Positions 45,910-57,107 of a DNA stretch of 64,000 nucleotides are shown in pieces. The translations under genes and the position numbers were made by a program. Source of the DNA: Austropuccinia psidii (lineage: Eukaryota; Basidiomycota; Pucciniomycetes; Pucciniales; Sphaerophragmiaceae). The DNA is taken from the NCBI GenBank assembly GCA_023105745.1, contig JALGQZ010000011.1:29386612-29450611 (forward strand), given 5' to 3'. Under the pieces are notes generated by a model that saw only the letters and a list, made by a program, of their open reading frames with translations, was not told where the DNA came from and searched no databases. Position 1 is the stretch's first letter. Every line of letters starts with the position of its first letter.

Positions 45910-47988
45910 ATGGTACATACCAGAAATGGAAGCAACTATTCAGTCCAACTAGATGGATATGGACAAGGAAGAGGCAAGACCAAATCCAGAAGTGCCAAGT
46001 CTTCCTCAAGAAAGACACATTTGGAGGATGCCAGAGTTGCCCCCAATTCCCCAAGGTCTGTACCCACAGATTTTGATGTGAATTCTGAGCCTGAACTGAT
46101 TCATGATAATATTTCCAGGGCTGAACCATTTTCAAGTGGCAGCAATAGAAATATATCAATTCCAATACAAAAATTGGTTCAGAGCAGCCAAAAAAGAGGA
46201 GTGGGAAATATGGTCAAGCCTTTGGCAGGGGGCCATGAACTCCTACTTACACATCAAGAGCTTTCTGGATCAGGAAAAGACCATAGAACTCTTAGGAGGT
46301 TGGAGCCCATTGTCTTGCAAAGACAAAGTCAAAAAGATAAAGAATTGGTTGAAGAACAAAAGCCTTTTATCCATAGACCAGAAGAAGGAACTGGAAATGA
46401 CTCCAGCTATGGAGACAGAGGCCCCAGTGGCGTCTACCAGCTCCAAACCAGCTCCAGAAGTATCCAAAGACAAGCCCAAATGACCTTAGAGAGAAGCAGA
46501 AAGGTCGAAAGAACCATAAAGGCAAGGGCAAATGCAAAGGCAATTGGCACAGACCTTACCCACAGGGGTACAGGATCCCCAAATTGGACCTTCAGCCGTG
46601 GACAGTGTGTTCAATATGGCCAGAACTCTAATGGAATTCACAGGCAAGGAGCAGGAAAGGATGAACAGGACTTTTCCACACAAATAAATCATGTACAAAC
46701 TAGTATTAATTTAGAAATTGGTAAACTTGATGAAAAGTGAACTAAAATAACATTGGATATCAGTGATTTGAAAAGACATGGCAAAAAATATACTGAATGG
46801 TATAAATTGACAAATTCCAGATCTGATTCAATTATCAATGAATGTAGCAGAATTGAAAGTACATGTAAAGTTCAGAATGATGAAATGGAAGATCTTTCTA
46901 TTTCTAAAATGAATGATCAACGTAAGATTCTACAAGATCATGTCTTAAAGATAGTTGAAAATACCAATCAGTTTGCTACACATCTAGCAAAAAGTGACAG
47001 TGAAAGGCAGAAGTTTAAAGATGAAATCATTGAAAATGTAGAACAAATTCATAAGAATTATGAACCGAATATGCCAAGAAATTCTACACCTTTGACTTAA
47101 GAAAAGCTTTCTGTTAAAGGAAGTTTTACCCCACTTTTAGGAGAAAATGTTGTCTCTGTTAAAGATATTCCCAAATCAGAAGAATGGCCAACATTCTCTT
47201 GTGAAGGAGAATAAAAACATATTGAGTACATAAGGACTATTGATATGTTACAAGAAGACTTTAATATACCTGACGAAATCATAGTGGGTAAATTACACTT
47301 TCTGTTTATAAGGACTGCAAAAAAATGGTATTACAAGATGAGAATAGATCATGGGAAACATGATTGGTCTTGGTGGAAATCTGAATTGATCACCAAATGG
47401 GCCAACAATTCTTGGAGGTTTAAAATGGAAAATGCTTTTGAAAGTGCCATTTTTAACTCAGAGAAAGATAAACCACTTACTTGGTTCTTCAAGCAGAAAG
47501 ACAGATTATCTGCTTTACACCCATATATGTGTGACACTATGATTAATATGAAAATATTAAGAAAGTGTGGAGGAGAGCTGGAACATGCTATCAACAGCAG
47601 ATATGTAGAGCCTTGTTCCACAAATGACTATATTAATGCAATGGAAGATACCATTACCAGAACAAGAATTGTTAAAACTTGGACTAGAATCCCTATGGAA
47701 TCAAAAATGGTCCCAAAGATTCCCACAGAGGATAAAAGACCAGGAAGACCTGTCTTGAAGTGTTGTAAATGTGGAAGCACTTCAAATCTAGCCAATACTT
47801 TTACCAAAAAGACAAAAATCAATGAAATTCAGGTCATTGAAGGAATTCAGTGTACTGAAGAGAAAGAGGAATCCGATGAAGATTCTGAAGTCTCTGAGGA
47901 TACACCAGTGGAGAACTATCCCATTGAAAACATTACAGCTTTCTTTGATGTCACAGAAGTCCATACCCACTTGCCACATTACAGTTAG
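45910..47988 (+). pseudogene. Element III gag (one frame with stops)
   Basis: The ATG at 45910 opens MVHTRNGSNYSVQL, a basic and serine-rich N-terminus. The same frame runs to 47988 and is interrupted by TGA at 46738, TAA at 47098 and TAA near 47212. The second half reads SEEWPTFSCEGE, DMLQEDFNIPDEIIVGKLHF and KWYYKMRIDHGKHDWSWWKSE, a gag capsid-type region. The zinc knuckle near 47760 is C-C-K-C-G-STSN with the histidine and last cysteine replaced (N and F), so it cannot bind zinc. An acidic tail precedes protease, which follows in the same frame after TAG at 47986. The gag type is recalled from rust elements and also resembles element IV. Confidence 0.75.
46103..46483 (+). CDS. Overlapping alternative frame within element III gag
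   Basis: A 126-codon frame overlaps the gag frame in another phase. It reads YKNWFRAAKKEEWEIWSSLW, LGGWSPLSCKDKVKKIKNWL and ends PAPEVSKDKPK. It has a folded-protein look (regular aromatic and lysine spacing), whereas the overlapping gag frame here is low complexity. After its TGA the same phase remains readable to about 46684 (PSAVDSVFNMARTLMEF). I remember this frame as a separate protein in many rust sequences. It is probably reached by splicing, as in element IV, but the donor was not located. Confidence 0.5.
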   Translation: MIIFPGLNHFQVAAIEIYQFQYKNWFRAAKKEEWEIWSSLWQGAMNSYLHIKSFLDQEKTIELLGGWSPLSCKDKVKKIKNWLKNKSLLSIDQKKELEMTPAMETEAPVASTSSKPAPEVSKDKPK

Positions 47989-48024
47989 GATTGCTGCAAC
48001 CTGATTAATATCCAGGATGCCAGA

Positions 48025-48414
48025 ATGTGTAAAACAAAACCTGCTAGAGGTAAAGGCTACACTGCTGGAGCATCCTGTATCACATCAGTTTTGATGAGTG
48101 ATATTGAAGCCAAAGTAAATGTGGATACAGGGGCATTTTGCACTTGTGTGGCCAAAAGCTATTTACAAATTATACTTCCTGAATGGAAAAACCATCTATT
48201 ACCAATAGAAGGTGTGCAACTTAGTCGTGCCAGTAACAATATGTACCCCTTGGGTATATTGGACACTAATCTTGTATTTCCGCACCCAGAAGGAAGTATA
48301 AGAATGAAAAATGAGATTGTGGTAATGGATAATTGCACATCTCAGCACATCATTCTTGGAAATGATTACTTAAATATTTATGGTATTGACATCAATAAGC
48401 ATAAAGACAGATAA
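48025..48414 (+). pseudogene. Element III aspartic protease region (broken)
   Basis: Same frame as gag. It reads RGKGYTAGASCITS, then the active-site motif NVDTGAFCTC (about 48120-48145), NMYPLGILDTNLVFPHP and ILGNDYLNIYGIDINKH, the second conserved retropepsin segment. A TAA at 48412 and another at 48601 interrupt the link to reverse transcriptase. Confidence 0.75.
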
Positions 48415-49889
48415 ATCACGATTGGTGATAACAAAAGACAAAAATTTGCTTTTTCCAATATGCCAAAACAAATATCTGTGGTATCTTCTGTTAAATATAC
48501 TTATAAAGATGAATCTGTGTCTAATCAACTTGTTGAAGCACAAATTAATCCATCATTGTCACCAAAGATGAGGAATGAACTTATTGACGTGTTATATACA
48601 TAAAATAATGCATTTGCCTGTGATAATGAACCATTAGGTGCTATAAGTGGACCTGAAGTTGATATTACTCTTAATATTGACAGACCATATCCTCCAGTAC
48701 TTGGAAGACCAGCTAATCCAGCCAGTCCCAGAGCTAGAGAAGTATTGGTGAAGCATGTGTACTAAGGAAAGTGGGCCATAATGAGGAAGTTTCAGTGACA
48801 ACCCCTGTTATTATTGCTTGGCATAATGGTAAGTAAAGAATGGTTGGAGATTTCAGAGAATTGAATACCTACACAGTTCCAGATAGGTATCCAATCCCTA
48901 GAATTCAAGAAACCTTGACTCAATTCTCTAAAGCTAAGTATATAAAATCAATGGATGCATTGAAAGGTTTTCATCAAAATGTTTTTATGCCTAAAGCTAA
49001 GAAATTACTTAGAATTATCACTCACTGTGGTATTTGTGAGTATCTTAGAGTGCCATTTGGCATTAAAAATGCTCCATCCTATTATCAAAGAATGATGAAT
49101 ACCATCTTTCCCAGAGAATTGTCTGAAGGATGACTCATCATCTGTATTGATGATATTATCATATGTTCTGATTCACCGTCTTTGCACATTGAAAGACTTG
49201 CAAAAGTAATTCACAAGGTTGCAGAAGTGAACATGAAAATTTCACTTAAGAAATGCAATTTTGGTTTTGAAGAACTCAAAGCCTTAGGACATGTTGTTTC
49301 TGGTTTGATCTTCGGTGTGGACAAGAAAAAAGTTGCAGCAGTGTTACTTAAGCCAATACCCCAGAATAAGAAAGAAATGATGGCTTTTCTTGGGGTTGCC
49401 AGTTATTATAGGCAACCCTTGAAAGACTTTGCAATTCTAGCCAAGTTACTCTATAGAATCTGTGATCAAAAGACTATATTTGAGATGACACAAGAGAGAA
49501 TTAAAGCTTATGAGAAGATAAAGAAAGCTTGTACAGAAGTGCCTTTACTCCTCATTCCTGACCAAAATATTCCTTTTAAATTGTACATTGATGCATTTGG
49601 AGATGGATTAGGGGTCGCCCTACATCAAGTCCAAATTATTGATGACAAACCCACAGAAGGACCAATTTGTTATATCTCAAGACAAATCAAACCAACAGAG
49701 GCCAGATATGGTGCAAGCCAGATGGAGTGCTTATGTTTGGTATGGGCACTTGAGAAATTACACTATTATCTTGATGGCAGTGTTTTTGAATTGATAACTG
49801 CCTGTAATGCAGTAAAATCACTTCTTAACATGAAACCTCCCAACAGCCATATGTTGAGATGGCAAATAGCCATTCAAGAATATTGAGTA
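48415..49889 (+). pseudogene. Element III reverse transcriptase and RNase H (broken)
   Basis: After a frameshift around 48740-48780 the RT reads MVGDFRELNTYTVPDRYPIP, SMDALKGFHQN, CEYLRVPFGIKNAPSYYQR and, after TGA at 49131, [10 protein letters not shown], where the usual YIDD is CIDD. The thumb and connection follow ([29 protein letters not shown]), then RNase H with [16 protein letters not shown] and [32 protein letters not shown] has C where the catalytic D (TDC) is expected. A TGA at 49884 ends the piece. The order and motifs are Ty3/Gypsy. Confidence 0.82.
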
Positions 49890-49892
49890 AAC

Positions 49893-50489
49893 ATGACTAT
49901 AGTTCACAAAGCAGGGAACATTCACAAGAATGCTGATGGACTTAGTAGGTGGGCATTGGCCAACACTCCTGATAACCCAGCTTATGTACGTTTAGAAGCT
50001 GAACCACAGATTCCAATTGAAGGGATTAACATAACTGATATTGGGACTGGATTCTTTGAAGAGGTCAGAGAATTTTTTAAGCAAGACATGAATTTCCATA
50101 TCTTGACTTCTTTATTAGATAAAGACTGCAACAATACATCTTTAGTCAATGCACTGGATGAAGTTTTGAAAAATTGCTATTCTGAAGGAAGATTTCACTT
50201 GTTTGATGGGATTATTTACCACAGAACCAAATATTCTTGTATAATGACATTATGCAGCAGATTTCTTATCAATACCATTCTTCATGAATTCCATGATAGC
50301 ATCTACTCTGGACAACTTTCAGAGTACAGAACACTTGAAAAAGTAAAGAACTGTGCATGGTGGCCATCTTGGAGAAAAGAAACCATTGAATATTGCCATA
50401 CCTGTGACAGATGTCAAAAAGTAAACAGGAGTACAGGCAAGAAATTTGGACTTATGATGCATATTCAAGAACCAAAACCCCCTTGGGAA
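49893..50489 (+). pseudogene. Element III integrase, N-terminal part, truncated
   Basis: In frame with the RNase H piece it reads [18 protein letters not shown], then the connector, [12 protein letters not shown], and the integrase zinc domain: [40 protein letters not shown]. It ends [14 protein letters not shown]. The catalytic core should follow, but at about 50490 the sequence becomes an inverted LTR fragment, so all three catalytic residues are missing. Confidence 0.8.
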
Positions 50490-50529
50490 GCCTCTTTTAA
50501 GTCAACAATAGCTCACAGAGGCATGCCAT
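50490..50529 (-). repeat. Inverted element III LTR fragment, first piece
   Basis: The reverse complement of this piece matches 61478-61516 and 29187-29220 inside the element III LTR. It is cut at 50529 by element IV and continues at 60019-61294. The integrase reading frame ends exactly where it begins. Confidence 0.75.
50525..50529. repeat. Left target-site duplication of element IV (GCCAT)
   Basis: GCCAT before TGTCAG is repeated exactly at 60019-60023 after CTGACA. Confidence 0.9.
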
Positions 50530-51953
50530 TGTCAGCCTATGACTCAAACCAGAGCACAAGCATGACAGCCAATATACCATAAACCAATGGTATAGCCAAG
50601 ATACAACTAAAACATTGAACTAAGCCAAATAAGCTCAAAAGGTATCAAAAAAAAGAGAAAACTCACCTCTTCCTGAAAATACAAGTCCCATCACCATAAG
50701 ACAAGAAATAACAAAGTTATTCCTGCTCAAAGTTGTTGCTGAGCATAAACCTTAGTTTTCACCTCTCATCTAAAATCAAGAAGAAGAGGCTTAACCCCAT
50801 CAAAAAGGTATTCAAATTAAAGCTCTAAGTCAGGGCTATTCAATGGTACTAGCCAAACTGAGCTAGCACCAATATTACTGAGGTTAGGGTCAAATTCAGA
50901 CCAAACAAGGGTGAACAAAACATTCACCTCTCATCCAACTTCTACAGTTTTAGTGTGAGATACTTAAAGTGGGGTCTTTTTGGAAATAGCACAACCAGCG
51001 CTATCTGATGGTGCCATCCACTTCTTCATATCTTAACTATAACAGAAGGTACGAGGCAAACAAGCTCAATACAGCTTTTTGCCCAAACCACGCCTATGTA
51101 CAAAAACCTTGTACATGGGATAACTTTGTCATATTTAATGAAAACCATACCAAATTGGGTATCATTGTGTAGAGGTCATACAGGGCTATCCAATGAGCCA
51201 ACCTTGAGCATGATATCTCAAAAACTGACGGAGGTATGGCCATTTGAAAGTTATAATCCCACAATATGGCCAATACAGATGTATTATGACAGGATACAGT
51301 TGTAATCTGATTATGAGGTGTCAAACAGACAAAGAAGCATGTTAATACTTAAATACCTCATAAGTCAGTCAATACTGGGGTGCCATACAGTTTCTGTACA
51401 GCCTTCTATGTGTCATACACGTCTGAATCAGGCTGTGAGGTCCCCAGATGAAAGGTTTCACCCTGTATTGGTGAAAAATGCCCAGATGTGGTTTCAAAGC
51501 CATATCTGGCCCCAATACAGGCTATAAAGGCTGTTTGCAAACCACAAGCCAGTCCTAGAGAGTGAAGAATCTTCACTTCCTCTACGTGGAAAGGTCTAGC
51601 ACCCTTTCCACCCCATTTCAGGATAAAAGGAGGCTTTTTCACAGCCAGAATTGTCTCCTCATCCTGCTCTTAAATAACCTACGTAGTAAACTGTCAAAAA
51701 CAGTTTTACTATTGGTTAAATAATCATTTATTTTTATAATCTTTAATTATTGTAACCCAACAGATAAAGCTACACCCAGGGCTTTCAATAGCGCTCACCA
51801 CCACTATACCCAGTATAGTAAAGCCCTTCAATTTCATTTTAAACCATCTTAAACCTTTATAAATCTTTTAAAAAATCATTTTTTACCGTGTCACAAACAT
51901 AGTCAAAATTTTATTTAGCCTATTTACATCTTTTTCATAGTTTCATCCTGAAA
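50530..51953 (+). repeat. Element IV 5' LTR
   Basis: 1424 bp, collinear with 58596-60018 and, with more changes, with 180-1461. Short open frames inside are not supported as genes because they shift between copies. Confidence 0.92.
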
Positions 51954-51975
51954 TTTTGGGGGCCTGGCCGTGTTT
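51954..51975 (+). promoter_or_regulatory. Primer-binding site of element IV
   Basis: TTTTGGGGGCCTGGCCGTG directly follows the LTR, the same core as in element III and the host element. Confidence 0.6.
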
Positions 51976-52392
51976 TAAAACCTTTTGGACTTATTATAAG
52001 TAAGTTTTTCTCTTTTTATCATTTATTGACACTTGTTTTACCTTTTTAGGCGTCATTTCTTCTTAAAAATATTATATATATATATTTTTTTACCTTTTAT
52101 TTAAAGTACTCATATTTTCATAAGAGTATCTGTCAGGTGTTGCCCTGTAATACACCATCTTTGACGGATGATACTTGCTAACTACAAGTATTCTGTAAGA
52201 TATTGGTATACAAACAGTATACCACATATCAATAAGCTGTATTTTTGACGGGGAATTGTTAATTCAATTACACTGTCATCATACAACAGCATATTGTAGT
52301 AATATACAAGCCCAGAGGCCATTCTTAGACATGCAAAACCAGCCTTCTAAGAAGTCTTAACTGCCATAAGCCCTCTTGTCCTGCTTGATTCA

Positions 52393-53437
52393 GTGGAAGA
52401 AAATTTCATACCACTTGAGACCCAGTCACAGGCCAACACACCAGTGACACCCTCAGAACCAGAGGGCAGCAAGGGCAAAGGAAAAAGACTTAGTGAAGGC
52501 CCAATAGCCACTCAGAGGAGTAGAAAACCACAAAACTCTGCTTCAATACAAGGTAAACCAACCTTAACCACTTGTACAGGAAAGATTACAATTATTAACC
52601 CAGTTGTAACCTCCAAAGGGAAACTGCCCAAATCAGCAGATAACAAATTTGTACAAGGCACAGTCAAAGGTAAATACCCTAAGAACATAAATTTTTGACT
52701 GCTTGCAAACACTGATATGTCCCCTGCATACCTCAGAGACCTTGGCTTCCAAAGGAACCAGCCAGAGGACAGAGAAGGCTTGTCCAGAACCAGAAGACCT
52801 GGAAGAAGACACCTTGGACACAGTGGTGGATGCCAAAACAATGAGGGGGATAATATCAACCCTGCGATTCACAATTCAATTCAACAGAAAAATCAAAACA
52901 GAGGACTGGAAATAAATGGATCAAGTTCTTCAGCTCCACCAACCCCTCAAAGATTTATTTCAATGGAGCATGGACAACAAGAGGTTCAACCTGGCAAGTC
53001 ACTGGGCAGAACTTGGAGCAAGTTGCCAGAAGATCTGTCTCAAAGAGATAGACTTCAAAGGCCTGATGGTAATCACCAAAGGTTGGAATCCTACCAGGCA
53101 GTTCAGACTCCTGGAGGCAAGGGCACAGAGGATAAGTGAGAACCAAGCCACTATCCAAGCTATAGAAGAACAGTTAACCCAGACAGGGCCTACTCAGATT
53201 CCTTCAGGCTCACAAGGAGCAGGCCAAATCAGCTCTCCAGTGGCTTCAAACTATTCAGAAACCAGCAGATCAGAGGCCAAGAGTCACCATTCTTCACAAT
53301 TCCAGGAAGTTTCCAGGAGAAGACAAGGAAACAAGGGCAAGAACAAAGCCTCCTTCAACCAGAGGAGGAAAGAGTCAGACCCCATGATCCAGAAGCTGCT
53401 ATATTTGGTAAAAGAAGTACACAAGAACCAGAAGTAG
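52393..53437 (+). pseudogene. Element IV first gag product, spliced frame
   Basis: The frame opens at a GTG where an ATG would be expected (VEENFIPLETQ-like start; both family A copies here have GTG) and runs to 52669. A 67-bp intron (52670-52736, GTAAAT...CTCAG) joins it to a second phase: TLASKGTSQRTEKACPEPED, DWK, then MDQVLQLHQPLKDLFQWSMD, LASHWAELGASCQKICLKEI and a basic tail QEVSRRRQGNKGKNK, ending TAG at 53435-53437. One TAA at 52913-52915 interrupts it. The corresponding place in the host copy (63840) is WKDMDQ, so the stop is a mutation. Unspliced, the other phase leads into gag-pol at 53617. The function of the spliced product is unknown. Confidence 0.65.
52670..52736 (+). other. 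Frame-switching intron in element IV gag
   Basis: 67 bp from GTAAAT to CCTCAG. Removing it joins codon GAG (G from exon 1, AG from exon 2) and moves the reader to the other gag phase. The host copy has the matching segment at 63604-63671. Confidence 0.55.
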
Positions 53438-54870
53438 TTGTAAACCACTCTAGAATCAGTAGTCCTAGTAATAGAAACATTACCCCCACTCAGACTGAAC
53501 ATAACATTGTCACATCTGAGAGTAACATTAACAGTGATACACTGTGGTTACAAATGTCCCAATATGGTGAGCACTCTGAAAAACAGTTTGCAGAAATTGA
53601 AGCTGGCCAATAGAGGATGAGAAAGACTCAAGGCTCCTTGGAACAGATAGTTAAGAACCTTCAGGAAGGATATGCTCAACGGAGTAAAGCCTCTGAAGAA
53701 ACCAACAAAAGACTGAATCAAGTCTTTGAAGAACAACACCACAGCAAAAGGGAAAGGGAGTGTCTGGATAAAGACATTAACAAATTGTTTAATTCCTACC
53801 ATAGCTTGAAGCCCCAACCAAAAGGCCAAGCTATGGATAATTCATATCAACCAGATGACATCAAACCAGATGCCATATTGATGAATAAGGCAAGATCCCC
53901 ATCACAATACCAGGATGGAGATGGCATTTCCTATTCAGAGAAGGAAGCCGTGAAACAGCTTCCTGAGGCCTCAAGCTGGCCCAAATTCTCTGGATCAGGA
54001 GAATATGATCATATAGAACTAATAGATTATATTGATAGACTCTTCATTGATGTACCAAGCATACCAGATTACTGGATTACTGCTAGATTGAATACATAAT
54101 TCAAAGATCATGCTAGTATATAGTACACAGAAATGAAAGAAATCCATGGCAGAAGGAACTGGCCATGGTGGAAGAGTCAAATCATCCAAAAGTACAGTAA
54201 TGGAACTTGGATATGGCAAAAGACCATGTCATTTGAAAATGACAAATACTCCGCAGACAAAGATCCATATGATTGGTGTCTTAGACAGTCCAAGAGACTG
54301 AAAGCTATTGATCCTCAGATGAACATCCAAATGAGGAACCATAAGCTTCTGACACAACTGCCAGGAGAGCTAGAGCATGCAGTAAAGTGCAGATGCAACC
54401 AAAATTGCACTCTAGATGACATTGCCAACACCTTACAAGACATAAGGAAGGGGAGTAATATAGGGAAATTCACCCCATATGGGAGCAGTAGTTTCAAAGA
54501 GAAACAACCTCTCAGGGTAGAGTTTAAAGACAAACCTAGAGAGAGAGTGGCAGCAGTGGCAAAGAAGAAATATTCTTTTCACAATTGTGGTTCAACAGAC
54601 CACTATGCCAACAACTGTCCAAAGGCAAAGAAAAAATTCTATGCCATAGAGAAAGTCCCTGAAGAAAAACCTCCAACAGAGGATTCTGAATCAGACTCCA
54701 TGGGTGATGCCATCAGAGAACCATCTGATAATGACCAAGACCCAAGAGAGGAATTTTTAGTGGAATACCAAGAGGAAAACCCACTAGAAAGTCAGGACAT
54801 ACAGTTGGAAGCAGGCATGCCACAGGAGACTGCCAACAAGAACTTGTGCAAACACACACAAGATGCATAA
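52717..54870 (+). pseudogene. Element IV gag (unspliced frame) with zinc knuckle
   Basis: This frame is shared with the gag start at 52393 and with protease and RT. From 52717 it is low complexity (MSPAYLRDLGFQRNQPEDR; TRRPGRRHLG) with a stop at 53137. The capsid-like part starts at about 53617 (MRKTQGSLEQIVKNLQ; coiled-coil-like to 53800), then ASSWPKFSGSGEYDHIELID, KEIHGRRNWPWWKSQII and LPGELEHAVKCRCNQNC. Stops at 54097 (TAA) and about 54118 (TAG for a tryptophan) break it. The zinc knuckle at about 54583-54620 reads FHNCGSTDHYANNC; the first cysteine is replaced by phenylalanine. An acidic tail ends at TAA 54868. Confidence 0.75.
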
Positions 54871-54897
54871 ACATTCCTGGTTACACCAACCAAAGGA

Positions 54898-55308
54898 ATG
54901 GCATACATACATGGATCAGCCACAAAGATGACTGTATGTATTGACAATGCTCAACATCCATTGATCATTGACAGTGGAGCACACTGCTCCATAGTGGCCA
55001 GAGAATATCTGGATAACCACTTCCCAAACTGGGAAAAACAGCTATTGCCCACTAAGGCAAAGAACTCTAAAAGTGCATCAGGGAAGATGACTTCCATTGG
55101 GTTGATTATGAAAGAGATAATTATACCCCACAGGAAGGGTAATATCAGACTCAACCCAGAGTTTGTAGTGCTTAATGTTGCCCACATCCAAGGGCTTTTA
55201 CTGGGAACAGATTACCAGAGGATGTATGGCATAGAAATTTACAACAGTAAAAATAGGCACATCACCATTGGTACTAACAAGGAAAAGAAATTTTCACTTG
55301 ATATATAA
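54898..55308 (+). pseudogene. Element IV aspartic protease region
   Basis: Continues the gag frame. The active-site motif is LIIDSGAHCSIVARE (about 54961-55000) and the second conserved segment is GLLLGTDYQRMYGIEI (about 55190). It ends at TAA 55306 after KKFSLDI; the linker to RT follows in the same frame. It would cleave the gag-pol precursor. The catalytic residues look intact. Confidence 0.8.
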
Positions 55309-57107
55309 CAGATATCTTCTCAAGATCCACTAGAAGAACATCTGAAGGAATTCAGAGAGGAACAGTTTAGCACTACCCTCACCAGTAAACAAAAACAAAG
55401 TTTATTGAAGATGCTGAGAAAGAACAGACCAGCATTTGCCATTGGTGAAGACCCATTAGGCAAGATCAAACGCCATAATATAGAACTATATCTGGATGTG
55501 GAAAGGCCTTATCCACCCATGCTTAGGAGACCTCCTTATTCAGCAAGGCTGGAAACCAGGAAAGAAATTGAGAAACATATCAATGAACTCCTGGATATGG
55601 ATGTCATTAGGAAGATTGGACATAATGAAATAGTGGAAATCACCACCCCTGTCCTAATCACCTGGCATGATGGAAAGTCTAGACTGTGTGGAGATTTCAG
55701 AGCTCTGAATAACTACACCAAAGCAGACAGGTACCCTATACCCAGGATACCTCATGCCTTGGATAAACTGGCAAAAGCCAAATACATAACCGAAATGGAT
55801 TGTATGAAAGGCTTCCACCAAAATGGAGTTAAACCAAACTCCATGAAATTACTCAGAATAATATGCCATATGGGCATATATGAGTATACCAGGATGCCAT
55901 TTGGTATCAAAATGCACCAGCCCATTTCCAAAGGGTGATGGACACAATATTTCAAGAAGAAATACTGGAAGGGTGGATGGTAGTATATATTGATGATATC
56001 ATTATATACTCAGAGACATGGGAAGACCAAGTGCAATACATAGACAAAGTAATAAGTAAATGCACACCCATGAATCTAAATATTTCACTTAAAAAGTGCA
56101 ATTTTGGCCAACAAGAGTTCCTGGCTCTAGGACATAAAGTCTCAGGTCTTAGTCTGGCAATTGACCAGAATAAAGTAGCAGCAGTACTGCGAAAGCCAGT
56201 ACCAAAGAGCATCAAAGAGATGCAATCTTTACTTGGGTTTGCTAGCTACTATAGAAACCACATCAAAAACTTTGCACATATAACTAGTAGTTTATACAAG
56301 TTATTCTCAAAAGATGTAGTTTTTGAAATAACTAAGGAAAGGAGGGATGCCTATGCAAGAATCAAATATGAACTCACAAATGCACCTGTGCTCATTTTAC
56401 CAGACTTTGAACTACCATTCAAGTTATATATAGATGCAGCATGCAGCCAAGGCTTAGGAGCAGCCCTTCACCAAAGACAAATTGTGGATGGTGAACCAAG
56501 AGAAGGTGTAATATGTTACATCTCTAGGCAACTGAAAGATCCAGAAGCCATGTATGGGTCCACCCAGACTGAATGTCTATGTCTAGTCTGGGCTCTAGAA
56601 AAACTCCACTATTATTTGGAGGGTGAAGTCTTTGAAATATACACAGACTGCACAGCCTTGAAGTCTTTACTAAACATGAAGCCTACAAACAGACATATCC
56701 TGAGATGGCAGATAGCCATCCAGGAGTATAGAGGGAACATGACAATCATATACAAGGAATGTAAAAGTCATACCAATGCAGATGGCCTCAGCAGATGGCC
56801 ACTGGATAATGTCAAGAGCAATCCAGTTTATGACCCTGAATTTGCAGCCAAAATTCCTATCCATTTCATGGAAATAGATAGGAGGAAGAACTTCAGATTT
56901 TCTCAATGGGAACCAGAGAGTGATACCCTTGACAGTGGGAACACTGATTCAGAGGGGACAGAAACTCTCATATTAGGAATAAGTTCCTCAGAACTGCACA
57001 ATGAATTTTTTAGTGCAGTACTGAAGTCTTATGCCAAACACAAACAGTGTGGCATACTACCACAACCCCTTCAAAAAAAGTACAGGAGCCCAGAACTGGA
57101 ATCCTAG
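55309..57107 (+). pseudogene. Element IV reverse transcriptase and RNase H (frameshifted)
   Basis: The linker and RT fingers read ELYLDVERPYPPMLRRPPY, CGDFRALNNYTKADRYPIPR and EMDCMKGFHQNGVKPN, then TRMPFGIK. One base, probably an A, is missing near 55910, so the frame changes to 55935: MDTIFQEEILEGWMVVYIDDIIIYSE with an intact YIDD. The thumb and connection follow (KKCNFGQQEFLALGHKV; LLGFASYYRNHIKN), then RNase [37 protein letters not shown] and IYTDCTALKSLLNM with its aspartate kept. The piece ends ELES and TAG at 57105. Apart from the frameshift the polymerase core looks well preserved. Confidence 0.85.
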
